Counted from the first letter of the stretch, positions 1 through 5,936 are shown. The stretch: 6,035 bases of DNA from Candidatus Zhuqueibacterota bacterium (GCA_014729735.1 WJJN01000062.1:1-6035); one strand, 5' to 3'. The notes: generated from the sequence alone by a model not told the origin. Translations and numbers: made by a program.

Positions 1-408
1 CCTCTTCTTCCGAATCAACCGGAGCGATCTAATGATGGCGAATGGAACCCACAGCATTTTGGAATCCGGAATGAAAAGCCAGCTTCCGATGAAACTATTT
101 AAATAATTGAAAAAAGAGCGTTTGTTTGCCTGTAATGCGGAGGTCTGCTTTCGATGCCCTTTAAATCGGGCTAAAATCCGAAGCGGATCCAGAGATTCGG
201 TGCGCACAATTTCCACATGATGAATTTCCTCCAGAAGAGATTCATCATGCGCATAATAATGCACATCTTTCACTGTCACGACAGTCGGCTTCCAACCGAA
301 AGCTCCCAGGTATTTTGCAAATTTTGCTGAGCGTTGAGTACCCCCCATTCCCATCGGAGGGAAATAGTAACAGAGTAAAAGGACTGATCCTTTTTTTTTC
401 AGATTCAT
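1..408 (-). CDS. Glycosyltransferase, GT-B/GT4-like, N-terminal part (cut by window edge)
   Basis: The first 136 residues of a protein that continues beyond the left edge. The opening is typical of family-4-type GT-B glycosyltransferases: three lysines, a short hydrophobic strand (residues 8-13), then the loop YYFPPMGMGGTQR (14-26), followed by a helix with AKFAKYLGAFGW (30-39) and a second strand TVVTV (42-46). In this family the glycine-rich loop after the first strand lies at the acceptor/donor cleft, and the nucleotide-sugar site is in the missing C-terminal half, so donor and acceptor cannot be told. Residues 105-125 are hydrophobic and may be a membrane-associating patch; there is no signal peptide. 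ATG at 408 is the only good start because the conserved loop begins 14 residues later; no Shine-Dalgarno is evident. Codons 4-6 are nine consecutive A. It lies downstream of rmlA in the same direction, which suggests a glycan-assembly role (inference). Confidence 0.8.
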   Translation of the reverse strand, partial: MNLKKKGSVLLLCYYFPPMGMGGTQRSAKFAKYLGAFGWKPTVVTVKDVHYYAHDESLLEEIHHVEIVRTESLDPLRILARFKGHRKQTSALQANKRSFFNYLNSFIGSWLFIPDSKMLWVPFAIIRSLRLIRKKR

Positions 409-428
409 GTTAATTTGTTTGAACGATA

Positions 429-448
429 CCAGACGGTCTCCCGCCTGG
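429..448 (-). promoter_or_regulatory. 8-bp hairpin with GAGA tetraloop in the leader of the glycosyltransferase
   Basis: Read on the minus strand, CCAGGCGG and CCGTCTGG pair over eight positions (seven Watson-Crick, one G-U) around a GAGA loop, which fits the stable GNRA tetraloop class. It ends 20 bases before the glycosyltransferase ATG. No T-run follows, so it is not a standard intrinsic terminator. It may be a leader structure affecting translation or mRNA stability of the downstream gene. The rest of the 123-base spacer (409-531) also holds a weaker imperfect hairpin at 502-527 (AACGA/TCGTT outer arms, GAGC/GCTC inner arms) just after the rmlA stop. The pairing is seen directly; function is inferred. 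Confidence 0.4.
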
Positions 449-489
449 CGAATGAATGAATTACTAATACTATGTTCTCTGCTAATCAA

Positions 490-516
490 ACTATACATGT
501 TAACGATTGCGAGCAA
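490..516 (-). promoter_or_regulatory. Possible sigma-70-like promoter before the glycosyltransferase (weak)
   Basis: On the minus strand TTGCTC (516-511) and TATAGT (495-490) are separated by 15 bases. The -10 matches the consensus at five of six positions, but the -35 matches at only three and the spacer is shorter than the usual 16-18. If real, it would let the glycosyltransferase be transcribed separately from rmlA, consistent with the unusually long spacer between them. It could equally be chance in AT-rich DNA. Confidence 0.22.
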
Positions 517-531
517 GCTCTTTCGTTGTAT

Positions 532-1596
532 CTAATACAACTCCACTCTGCTCTGATCGCCGATCATAAATTTATGAGTCTTTGGTTTGCCCACTGCATT
601 TATGATTTGAACATCCTTTCCAAGCAGGCTGCTCTCGATTCGGATTCCAACGTCGATGATCTGACACTGGCTAAGTACAATGCTGAACTCGACTTCACTG
701 TTGTTGATAATGCAATCATCGTAAATCGATGTGAACGGACCGATGTAGCTGTTTTTTACCACAGTATTTTTTCCGATGATCGCCGGTCCGCGTATGGTGC
801 TATCGATTATTTTCGCTCCCGGTTGCAGGACAACATTTCCGGCGATAAACGAATTTTCATCGACTTCGCCCTTAATTTCCGATTTTTGATGTTCCAAAAT
901 CAGGCGGTTTGCTTCAAGCAGATCGACCGGTTTTCCGGTATCTTTCCACCAGCCGGTAATCTCCGTAAATCCGACTTTGTAATCATGATCCAATAAATAC
1001 TGGTGCGCATCGGAAATTTCCAACTCCCCTCTGGCACTCGGTTCGATGCTATTCACTGCCTCGAAAATATGGTGATCGTAAATGTAAATTCCTGCCACCG
1101 CGAACTGACTTTTTGGAATTCTTGGTTTTTCTTCGACGCGGAGAATGCGATTGCCATCGATTTCCGGAACGCCGAATCGCTCCGGATCTTTCACCCGCGC
1201 CAGCGTAAGATAACAATTGACGCTATCACCCTCGAACGCATTAATAAACCGTTCGAGACCACCCACTACCATATTGTCACCGAGATAAAAGACAAACGGT
1301 TCTTTGCCAATAAAATCTTCTGAAATTTTGATGACGTGCGCCAGTCCTAACGGAGCTTCCTGAGGGATATACCTTATTTTCACGCCCCATCTACTGCCAT
1401 CGCCAATTTCGTTGATTACCTCTTCGCATTCCTGGTTCGTTACAATCCCGATCTCCTTTATTCCCGTGTCTGCCACTTTTTCGATGGCATAATGCAAAAT
1501 CGGTTTGTTCGCAATCGGTATTAAGTGTTTATTCTGAGTGTGTGTTAACGGTCGTAAGCGGGTTCCCTTGCCCCCGCTGGTAATCAAAGCTTTCAT
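532..1596 (-). CDS. rmlA: Glucose-1-phosphate thymidylyltransferase, long form (RmlA/StrD type)
   Basis: A 354-residue nucleotidyltransferase predicted to make dTDP-glucose and pyrophosphate from dTTP and glucose 1-phosphate, the first step to dTDP-rhamnose and other deoxysugars. It is cytoplasmic. The N-terminal half is the Rossmann-like transferase domain: GGKGTRLRPLT (8-18) is the nucleotide/phosphate loop, LGDN (105-108) carries the catalytic metal-binding Asp107, EEKP is at 155-158, GELEISD at 190-196, and WWKDTGKP holds the second metal ligand Asp219. From about residue 245 to 340 are hexapeptide-like repeats (IAGNVV, IIDSTI, IIGKNTVV and others) forming a left-handed beta-helix. This domain defines the long form and is absent from the roughly 290-residue E. 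coli RmlA. ATG at 1596 is chosen because MKALITSGGKG is the conserved start and AAGGGG sits just upstream; an upstream ATG at 1623 would add nine residues and overlap the preceding gene. Sugar or base specificity cannot be fixed from sequence alone, and no rmlB, C or D is in view. Confidence 0.87.
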   Translation of the reverse strand: MKALITSGGKGTRLRPLTHTQNKHLIPIANKPILHYAIEKVADTGIKEIGIVTNQECEEVINEIGDGSRWGVKIRYIPQEAPLGLAHVIKISEDFIGKEPFVFYLGDNMVVGGLERFINAFEGDSVNCYLTLARVKDPERFGVPEIDGNRILRVEEKPRIPKSQFAVAGIYIYDHHIFEAVNSIEPSARGELEISDAHQYLLDHDYKVGFTEITGWWKDTGKPVDLLEANRLILEHQKSEIKGEVDENSFIAGNVVLQPGAKIIDSTIRGPAIIGKNTVVKNSYIGPFTSIYDDCIINNSEVEFSIVLSQCQIIDVGIRIESSLLGKDVQIINAVGKPKTHKFMIGDQSRVELY

Positions 1597-1602
1597 GTAG
1601 AT

Positions 1603-1608
1603 CCCCTT
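1603..1608 (-). promoter_or_regulatory. Ribosome binding site of rmlA, overlapping the stop codon of the upstream gene
   Basis: The minus strand reads AAGGGG six bases before the rmlA ATG at 1596. Its two A residues are the last two bases of the TAA stop codon (1609-1607) of the nicotinamidase-like gene. This decides the rmlA start and implies that ribosomes terminating on the upstream gene can re-initiate on rmlA. Confidence 0.7.
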
Positions 1609-2128
1609 AAATAATTTTTGCACCTAAAATATTTTCAATTCGACTGAGACTGAATGAGTGCGCCTCCTGATTGAAGTCTGCCACGCCATGGCGATGCACA
1701 TATACCAAATAATCGCGGTCACGAAGCCCGCTAACAGTGTCCATAACACCAATCGAGGTGCACACTCCAACAACATGCACTTCTGACGGCGCAAGTCTTT
1801 CAAGTGTTTCTTCCAAATTAGTTTTGTAAAAACCGCTGAAACGCGTTTTCTCAATAACGATATCTTTATCAAGAACATCCAACTCACTGATAATTTCAGC
1901 GCCGTGCGTACCCTCAACACAATGGTCGGCGAACATTTCGAACTCCCGATCACCCGGCTTATGTACATCGCACAACCAAATTACAGTCCCTTTTTCATCC
2001 CTGATGCTTTTCGCCAGTTTCTTAATATAAGGGACCATCTTGCGGGCATCCTCACCACAGGGCAACGCTCCGGTCGACTCGATAAAATCATTTAGCATAT
2101 CGATAATAAGTAGTGCTTTGTTGCTCAT
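1607..2128 (-). CDS. pncA: Nicotinamidase-like cysteine hydrolase (isochorismatase superfamily)
   Basis: A 173-residue cytoplasmic hydrolase. The family triad is visible: Asp10 (in LLIIDMLNDF), Lys94 (in EKTRFSGF) and Cys123 (in VGVCTS). A nicotinamidase-type metal site is also recognisable: Asp54-x-His56 followed by His69 in DHCVEGTHG, close to the HCVxGTxG signature of nicotinamidases, with Glu62 or Glu64 as possible fourth ligand. The C-terminal FNQEAHSFSLSRIENILGA closely resembles the FNQEGHAWALSHF tail I recall from Bacillus PncA/YueJ. The likely reaction is nicotinamide to nicotinate plus ammonia in NAD salvage. After the nucleophile the sequence is CTSIGV where Bacillus PncA has CTDICV, so a related amide or another small substrate remains possible. 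AAGGAT lies seven bases before the ATG. The stop codon overlaps the rmlA ribosome binding site, so the two are probably translated from one mRNA although their pathways are not obviously linked. Confidence 0.75.
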   Translation of the reverse strand: MSNKALLIIDMLNDFIESTGALPCGEDARKMVPYIKKLAKSIRDEKGTVIWLCDVHKPGDREFEMFADHCVEGTHGAEIISELDVLDKDIVIEKTRFSGFYKTNLEETLERLAPSEVHVVGVCTSIGVMDTVSGLRDRDYLVYVHRHGVADFNQEAHSFSLSRIENILGAKII

Positions 2129-2200
2129 CTCTTTATCCTTTAATTTTATCCATCATGTGCCATGTTGTCACCCCCATAATATTTTCAAAAAGGACTCTAT

Positions 2201-3253
2201 CTAGTTTTCGATATAATTCGCATACAGATCCTGTGCGATGGCGACATCCGAAGTTCCCCGGATAATCGCTCTTCCATCACGAAACAGGGCAATCTCGTAT
2301 TCATCAATTTTCAAACGCAATACAAATTCATTATATAGCGGGTCACCGTGTGTGGATAATTCGATTGCCGCTTCCATCAAATTAATCTCGCTGCTTTCAA
2401 AGGGAATTAATTGAATCGCATTATTGCCGATGAGCGATGCATAAGTCGTACCATATTTACCATTCAAATAATTGAATTGATGATAATCGCAAACCGGACA
2501 ATCCCTTCTTTGCCTGGATTCCGCAACATCAATCACCTGAAATTCATTCTCCCATAAATGAATGCTGTACATCACTTTATTTATATTATCGCGATTTCCT
2601 GACAATATTTTTAGCGCCTCGGCACACTGAATTGAGGCAATCACGCTTACAGCAGGAGCTATGATTCCCTCATTTTCTGATCTCCGGGACTTTTCGGCTT
2701 TGTTATCAGTTTTAAATACACACTGAAAGCAGGGTGTTATCCCGGGTATTACGGTCATCGTCTCTCCGGTAGCACCGGAACAATCTCCGTAAATCCAGGG
2801 AATTTTATTTTTGACACAAATTTCGTTTATAAGATAGTGCGTCCGAAAGTTATCCGTGCCATCCATGACAAGATCAATATCTGCTGTGAGTTCTTCTATC
2901 GTATTTCGATTGACATCCTGGACGTGTGCTTCGGTTTTCACGGTTGAATTGAATTTCCGTAATTTGCGCTTTGCAGCGATCGCTTTAGGCAAGCCTTCAC
3001 GAACATCGTTTTCATCGAATAACATCTGGCATTGCAAATCACTCAATATCAGGTAATCCCGATCCACAAGTCTTAGATAGCCGACACCAGCCCGGGCTAA
3101 AATTTCCGATGAAATCGAACCTATTCCACCACATCCTACAACCAACACCCTTCCCGCCTTTATCTTTTCCAGTCCGTTCTCTCTGATAGGCTTAAATTGT
3201 ACTTGCCGTGAATACCGATTTGTTTCATCTTTAAACACATGTTCATGCTTCAT
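2201..3253 (-). CDS. thiF: ThiF/MoeB-type (E1-like) adenylyltransferase with ThiF C-terminal domain
   Basis: A 350-residue cytoplasmic enzyme of the HesA/MoeB/ThiF family, which uses ATP to adenylate the C-terminal glycine of small beta-grasp sulfur carriers such as ThiS or MoaD. Numbered from the chosen start: RYSRQ at 13-17, ATP loop GCGGIG at 40-45, acidic residue Asp64, PKAIAAK at 89-95, DGTDN at 131-135, and a zinc site of four cysteines (175, 178, 252, 255; CFQC and CPVC). Residues about 265-350 form the extra domain of Bacillus-type ThiF, ending in DEYEIALFRDGRAIIRGT and ANYIEN. The usual NLQRQ reads DLQCQ (72-76), losing the arginine finger of MoeB. The chosen ATG overlaps the end of the amidohydrolase gene by 11 bases, with GGGAAAA upstream; an alternative ATG at 3271 adds six residues and lacks a ribosome site. 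No thiS, thiG or moaD lies nearby, so the carrier protein is unknown. Confidence 0.82.
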   Translation of the reverse strand: MKHEHVFKDETNRYSRQVQFKPIRENGLEKIKAGRVLVVGCGGIGSISSEILARAGVGYLRLVDRDYLILSDLQCQMLFDENDVREGLPKAIAAKRKLRKFNSTVKTEAHVQDVNRNTIEELTADIDLVMDGTDNFRTHYLINEICVKNKIPWIYGDCSGATGETMTVIPGITPCFQCVFKTDNKAEKSRRSENEGIIAPAVSVIASIQCAEALKILSGNRDNINKVMYSIHLWENEFQVIDVAESRQRRDCPVCDYHQFNYLNGKYGTTYASLIGNNAIQLIPFESSEINLMEAAIELSTHGDPLYNEFVLRLKIDEYEIALFRDGRAIIRGTSDVAIAQDLYANYIEN

Positions 3254-4841
3254 GATAAATAATTTTCCCATTCACGATTGTGTACAATACGTCGGTATTC
3301 AATAATTTTTTTGGTTCGATTTGAAAGGGATTTTGTGATAACACGACTATATCCGCATATTTGCCCCGTTCCAGCGAACCTTTTACATTCTCGGCGAATT
3401 CCGCATATGCCGATCCCAGTGTGTAACATTCTATTGCGTGTTCCAAGCTCAACTTTTCATCTTCAAACCAGCTTGATTCCGGTTCTCCCTGAATTGGTCT
3501 GCGGGCAACGGCAGCATATAACGTAACGAACGGATTTAGCGGTGCGACTGGCCAATCCGTGCCGAATGCCAATTGTACTTTATTTTTTAAGAAAGAATCC
3601 CACAGGAACGCCTGTTTCACGCGTTCACCGATGCGTTTTTCCGCCCATTTCATATCGTCGATACAGTGGGAGGGCTGAACCGAACCCACGATATCCAATT
3701 CACGGAATCGGAGCAAATCTTCCGGGGTAACGACTTGCGCGTGTTCGATCCGGTGTCGACGATTTTTTATGTCGGGATTGTTTTCCCGAGCCTTTTGAAA
3801 TGCATTAAGCGCCCAGTGATTCGCTTTGTCACCGATCGCATGAACGGAAACTTGCAGACCAGCACGATCGATTTGAACGATCAGCGCTGTCAATTCTTCT
3901 TCCGAATAAATCGCGATCCCGGACGTAGAGGGATCGTCCGTATACTGATCGAAGAACAGCGCGGAGCCTGCTCCCATAGAACCGTCTGCGAAAATTTTCA
4001 TCACTCCGAGGCGGATCATGTCATTGCCGAACGCCGCCTGCATACCGATATCTTTCATTTGTTGGAGCAAGCGAACAGGTCGCCAGGCATTTACTTTAAG
4101 TGTCAATTCATTCTTACGCAGCAGTTTTTGAAAAATCCGAAGAGTAGAACCGGTGGTGTTGTCCTGAATACTCGTGATCCCCAGACTGGCAGCATGCCGC
4201 ATTCCCTGCTTAATGATCGCTTCATAATTATCCGGCTCAGGTTCAGGAATCACGCTCAAAACCAGTTCCTGAGCAGTATCTACCAAAATGCCAGTTGGTT
4301 CGCCCGTTTCAGGATCTTTTCTTATCTCTCCTCCGGCAGGATTTGGCGTATCCTCTGTAATGCCAGCCAGTTCCAGCGCCAGGCTATTTGCCAGCGAGAT
4401 GTGCTCGTCCATCCGGCATACAATGACAGGATGACTCTGGGTAAAAGGGTCAATCAACTCTTTGCGCGGCAGTCTTTGACTTTCCCAATTTTCGTGATTC
4501 CAATTCCCCTCAGTGACCCATTCGCCGGGGGGAATCTGCTGAACGTAACCTCTGATTCTTGCGGCAAAATCCTGTTCATCCTCCGCATCTCCGAGCTTCA
4601 CGGATTGCAGCGACACTGCACCTCTGTAAAAATCCACGTGTGCATCATTGAATCCGGGCATCGCGAATGCGCCATCCAGGTCGATGACCCTGGTTTCTTT
4701 CGTTACCTGTTCCCGAATTTCGCTGTTACTTCCAACTGCCGCAATTTTATCGCCGCGAATGAATATCGCGTTTGCCCAGGGCTTCTCTTTATCTACTGTC
4801 CAAATTCTGCCGTTCAGTAATGCTAGCGATTCAGTTATCAT
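3243..4841 (-). CDS. YtcJ-like amidohydrolase (amidohydrolase family 3)
   Basis: A 532-residue metal-dependent hydrolase of the YtcJ/NfdA branch of the amidohydrolase superfamily, acting on an unknown amide, formamide or similar C-N bond. Family landmarks, numbered from the chosen start: N-terminal beta domain with LLNGRIWTV (8-16), MPGFNDAHVD (61-70), KIFADGSMG (282-290), HAIGD with His334, HRIEHAQ with His367, GTDWPVAPLNP with Asp429, and the C-terminal ERGKYADIVVLSQNPF. These include most of the expected metal ligands, but the first motif, normally HxH, is His68-Val-Asp70. No signal peptide is present from this start, so it is probably cytoplasmic. ATG at 4841 is chosen because AGGGAG lies four bases upstream and homology begins there; a farther ATG at 4916 would put the terminator hairpin inside the coding region. 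It is first in its transcription unit and overlaps the ThiF gene by 11 bases, suggesting coupled expression. Substrate cannot be predicted. Confidence 0.87.
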   Translation of the reverse strand: MITESLALLNGRIWTVDKEKPWANAIFIRGDKIAAVGSNSEIREQVTKETRVIDLDGAFAMPGFNDAHVDFYRGAVSLQSVKLGDAEDEQDFAARIRGYVQQIPPGEWVTEGNWNHENWESQRLPRKELIDPFTQSHPVIVCRMDEHISLANSLALELAGITEDTPNPAGGEIRKDPETGEPTGILVDTAQELVLSVIPEPEPDNYEAIIKQGMRHAASLGITSIQDNTTGSTLRIFQKLLRKNELTLKVNAWRPVRLLQQMKDIGMQAAFGNDMIRLGVMKIFADGSMGAGSALFFDQYTDDPSTSGIAIYSEEELTALIVQIDRAGLQVSVHAIGDKANHWALNAFQKARENNPDIKNRRHRIEHAQVVTPEDLLRFRELDIVGSVQPSHCIDDMKWAEKRIGERVKQAFLWDSFLKNKVQLAFGTDWPVAPLNPFVTLYAAVARRPIQGEPESSWFEDEKLSLEHAIECYTLGSAYAEFAENVKGSLERGKYADIVVLSQNPFQIEPKKLLNTDVLYTIVNGKIIYHEA

Positions 4842-4861
4842 TATGCTCCCTGAATTATCAT

Positions 4862-4904
4862 CAAAAATAAAAAGGGACGGCATGCTACACAATACTCGTC
4901 CCTT
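4862..4904 (-). terminator. Intrinsic terminator after the two membrane-protein genes
   Basis: On the minus strand AAGGGACG (4904-4897) and CGTCCCTT (4879-4872) form a perfect eight-pair stem around a 17-base loop, followed directly by TTTTTATTTTT. This is a good rho-independent terminator. It lies 47 bases after the stop of the DUF4282 gene and ends 21 bases before the amidohydrolase ATG, dividing the window into two transcription units. Because the next gene starts so close, it could alternatively act as an attenuator in that gene's leader. Confidence 0.82.
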
Positions 4905-4916
4905 ACTTAAAATCAA
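4889..4916 (-). promoter_or_regulatory. Possible promoter of the amidohydrolase unit, overlapping the terminator
   Basis: On the minus strand TTGATT (4916-4911) and TATTGT (4894-4889) are separated by 16 bases, each matching the sigma-70 consensus at four of six positions. Transcription would begin near 4882, inside the loop of the terminator, so the transcript would carry only the 3' stem arm and could not fold the terminator. It is placed where a promoter for the amidohydrolase unit would be needed, but the match is modest. Confidence 0.3.
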
Positions 4917-4950
4917 TTTGTAATTTTATTGAATTTCGCCAACGTCATTT

Positions 4951-5265
4951 TTACACCTGTGTATCGGAATCTTCGATTGCTTCTTCGCTCAAACCCATTT
5001 TTTCGTAAATTCGGAATAGCACAATGATAATCTCCATTGATACGCGTACCAGTATAGCATAGATCAGAAAAATGATTGGCGAAACCACAAGCATAAAAAT
5101 GCCTTTGCCAAATCCTTCACTAAATCCGCTGAATATAACGCCCAATGTACCCAGCGCTACGATGAAAATACCAATTCCATATAATATTTTGATTATCTTG
5201 GGCGCGATGAATTCGCTAAAAGAAAAATCAAACAGCGTACTTAAAAATTTCTTAAAATCGTTCAT
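4951..5265 (-). CDS. DUF4282 small membrane protein
   Basis: A 104-residue inner-membrane protein matching the DUF4282 family: LFDFSFSEFIAPKIIKILY at 11-29, then a hydrophobic segment (about 27-49), a short glycine-rich turn GFSEGFGKG (47-55), a second hydrophobic segment (about 56-75), and the family-type ARV-like helix end VRVSMEIIIVLFRIYE (73-88). The tail EEAIEDSDTQ is acidic and probably cytoplasmic. No biochemical function is known for the family. The ATG at 5265 is preferred over an in-frame GTG at 5280, because GAGGT falls eight bases before the ATG and includes part of that GTG. It follows the Yip1 gene by 24 bases and is the last gene before the terminator. Confidence 0.85.
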   Translation of the reverse strand: MNDFKKFLSTLFDFSFSEFIAPKIIKILYGIGIFIVALGTLGVIFSGFSEGFGKGIFMLVVSPIIFLIYAILVRVSMEIIIVLFRIYEKMGLSEEAIEDSDTQV

Positions 5266-5273
5266 ATCTTTAA

Positions 5274-5278
5274 ACCTC
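5274..5278 (-). promoter_or_regulatory. Ribosome binding site of the DUF4282 gene
   Basis: GAGGT on the minus strand, eight bases before ATG 5265. It overlaps the alternative GTG codon at 5280-5278, which argues against that codon being the start and sets the protein at 104 residues. Confidence 0.6.
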
Positions 5279-5289
5279 ACTTTCTGAAA

Positions 5290-5862
5290 TTAAGAGTAAA
5301 TACTTAAATATGATACTTCGATTCCGCTAATCACAGCGGTTAAAGAAAAGCTGAGAATTAAAACAAACACTAATGCGAAAATAGTGATCACAGTAAAATT
5401 CAACCGCTCTTTCCCCGGGATTGATAAAATTTTAGGAACACCGATTGCATATAAATAAAATCCGTAAATCCCCACTACGGACAACCAGAACAGCGGCGGG
5501 ATCAATAAAAAGATTCCTGCGACAAAAAAAGCGGTGTATGCATAGGACACCAGTTTTTGTATCTCTATTTTATCCGTTGAGATCTTAAAATTATTGGCAA
5601 TCCCTTTTATCAATGCAACGGACAACCAAACGCCGGCTAAAGACAGCAGATAAAACAGAGCCGCCCAAAATAATGATTGAAAAAAACCGGTTCCTTTGAA
5701 CAGCGCTCCCAGAAATCCTGATAAAGCCGGAATTGCTGCAAGAAAGATCAGATACTCCTTATAAATTTGCTGAACTGAGCTTTGTTCAGCTTTGATCACA
5801 TCCCATGTCTCCTCTGGTTTGAAGAGCACCCCCTGCACTCGATTCAATATTTTTTGAATCAT
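5290..5862 (-). CDS. Yip1-family integral membrane protein
   Basis: A 190-residue polytopic membrane protein. The N-terminal cytoplasmic part has LFKPEETWDVIKAE (13-26), a typical lead-in of bacterial Yip1-domain proteins, in which a proline-acidic-tryptophan segment precedes the first helix. About five hydrophobic segments follow, near residues 37-55, 62-86, 105-122, 124-142 and 155-178, with LVSYAYT (104-110) and YGFYLYAIGVPKIL (133-146) as family-like features. The function of bacterial Yip1-domain proteins is not established; eukaryotic relatives act in vesicle traffic. There is no cleavable signal peptide. The start is secure, with AAAGGAGGT six bases upstream. It is probably co-transcribed with the DUF4282 gene, and the pairing of two small multi-pass proteins suggests a shared membrane role (inference). 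Confidence 0.8.
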   Translation of the reverse strand: MIQKILNRVQGVLFKPEETWDVIKAEQSSVQQIYKEYLIFLAAIPALSGFLGALFKGTGFFQSLFWAALFYLLSLAGVWLSVALIKGIANNFKISTDKIEIQKLVSYAYTAFFVAGIFLLIPPLFWLSVVGIYGFYLYAIGVPKILSIPGKERLNFTVITIFALVFVLILSFSLTAVISGIEVSYLSIYS

Positions 5863-5868
5863 AAAATA

Positions 5869-5877
5869 ACCTCCTTT
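5869..5877 (-). promoter_or_regulatory. Strong Shine-Dalgarno site of the Yip1-family gene
   Basis: AAAGGAGGT on the minus strand, six bases before ATG 5862. It is the best ribosome binding site in the window, nearly fully complementary to the usual 16S rRNA 3' end, and it fixes the start of the gene. Confidence 0.85.
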
Positions 5878-5891
5878 TATCTAATAGTTAG

Positions 5892-5903
5892 TTCAAATTT
5901 GAA
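5892..5903. promoter_or_regulatory. Perfect 12-bp palindrome TTCAAATTTGAA upstream of the Yip1-family gene
   Basis: The 74-base gap between the upstream partial gene and the Yip1-family gene contains the perfect palindrome TTCAAATTTGAA, 30 bases before the ATG. Its position fits a repressor or activator site near a promoter. A weak -10-like TATTAG occurs just downstream on the minus strand, without a convincing -35. AT-rich palindromes of this length do arise by chance. Confidence 0.3.
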
Positions 5904-5936
5904 TAAAACGGTGCAGTGCATTGGGTGAAAATCAAA

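Noticed and set aside
472..996. Plus-strand open frame of 174 codons opposite the end of rmlA
   Set aside because: Antisense to the beta-helix part of rmlA, with no family resemblance and no credible ribosome binding site.
1624..1968. Second minus-strand frame of 114 codons inside the nicotinamidase-like gene
   Set aside because: It overlaps a gene whose catalytic and metal residues are all in the other frame, and its translation has no recognisable domain.
3666..4820. Long plus-strand open frame of 384 codons opposite the amidohydrolase
   Set aside because: It lies wholly antisense to a gene with clear family motifs. Its translation shows no recognisable domain and is rich in residues expected from reverse reading, so it is a shadow frame.
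4842..4916. N-terminal extension of the amidohydrolase to an ATG at 4916
   Set aside because: The extra 25 residues fall in the terminator region and lack family similarity, while the ATG at 4841 has its own AGGGAG site.
4842..4950. Thiamine pyrophosphate riboswitch upstream of the unit containing thiF
   Set aside because: I looked for the conserved CUGAGA and the GAU/GGAUAAUGCCAGCG-like elements and saw none; the spacer is also too short for the full aptamer plus the terminator.
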